Of a DNA stretch of 6,815 nucleotides, positions 6,717-6,815 are shown one piece after another (the stretch's first letter is position 1; each line of letters starts with the position of its first letter). The DNA comes from JANNFX01 sp031380225. Lineage in GTDB: Bacteria > Pseudomonadota > Alphaproteobacteria > Rhizobiales > Hyphomicrobiaceae. The translations under genes and the position numbers were made by a program. The stretch lies in assembly GCA_031380225.1 (NCBI GenBank), contig JANNFX010000052.1, forward strand, positions 1 to 6,815, written 5' to 3'. The notes under the pieces are model-generated. The model was not told where the DNA came from and searched no databases. It saw nothing but the letters and a program-made list of their open reading frames with translations.

Positions 6717-6815
6717 CAGAACGCTCACTCCGTTCGCGACCTGTCCGGGAAACAAGTAACGACAGCCCCAATTGAAATGAGACGGCGATAACCTCCGGCG
6801 GGCAGCGGGCGCACG

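Noticed and set aside
6445..6771. 108-codon minus-strand open frame at the right end
   Set aside because: It overlaps the 3' end of the ycjF-like gene in antisense and crosses the inverted repeat. It has no Shine-Dalgarno of note or recognisable product.

Overview
The window looks chromosomal and comes from an alphaproteobacterium, probably one of the Hyphomicrobiales. Three things point there: the porin, whose mature start (two cysteines, a short coiled coil, then a KGNRKVSLTVSGW strand) is typical of porins from that group; the pairing of a YcjX-type GTPase with a DUF697 (TIGR01620) membrane protein; and moderately high GC with alphaproteobacterial codon preferences. No taxonomic search was possible, so the order-level call is an inference.

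Layout. Positions 1-1643 (minus strand) hold most of thrS, threonyl-tRNA synthetase; its anticodon-binding end runs off the left edge. The 432 bases between thrS and the next gene hold a likely thrS promoter, a roughly 147-base palindromic REP/MITE-like element, and a strong hairpin terminator. Positions 2076-3347 (minus strand) encode a complete outer-membrane porin that ends at that terminator. About 600 bases of divergent intergenic DNA follow with no convincing long gene. At their right end, on the plus strand, is a possible 28-residue single-pass membrane protein with its own Shine-Dalgarno sequence. It is followed by a two-gene unit, ycjX (P-loop GTPase) and a ycjF-like DUF697 membrane protein, joined by a 4-base ATGA overlap. 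After the last stop comes a 12-bp perfect inverted repeat with a 35-base spacer, which could be another REP-like element or an imperfect terminator.

How the genes fit together. ThrRS (translation) and the porin (outer-membrane permeability) are independent units that only share a strand. ycjX and ycjF are a conserved envelope-stress-associated pair in Proteobacteria (in E. coli they belong to the phage-shock regulon) whose exact job is unsettled. Here the translational coupling, and perhaps the tiny membrane protein upstream, suggest a small membrane-associated GTPase module.

No phage, transposase, CRISPR array, defence island, tRNA or rRNA was seen. Most of the window is ordinary core genome. 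The least explained items are the micro-ORF before ycjX and the two palindromic intergenic elements.
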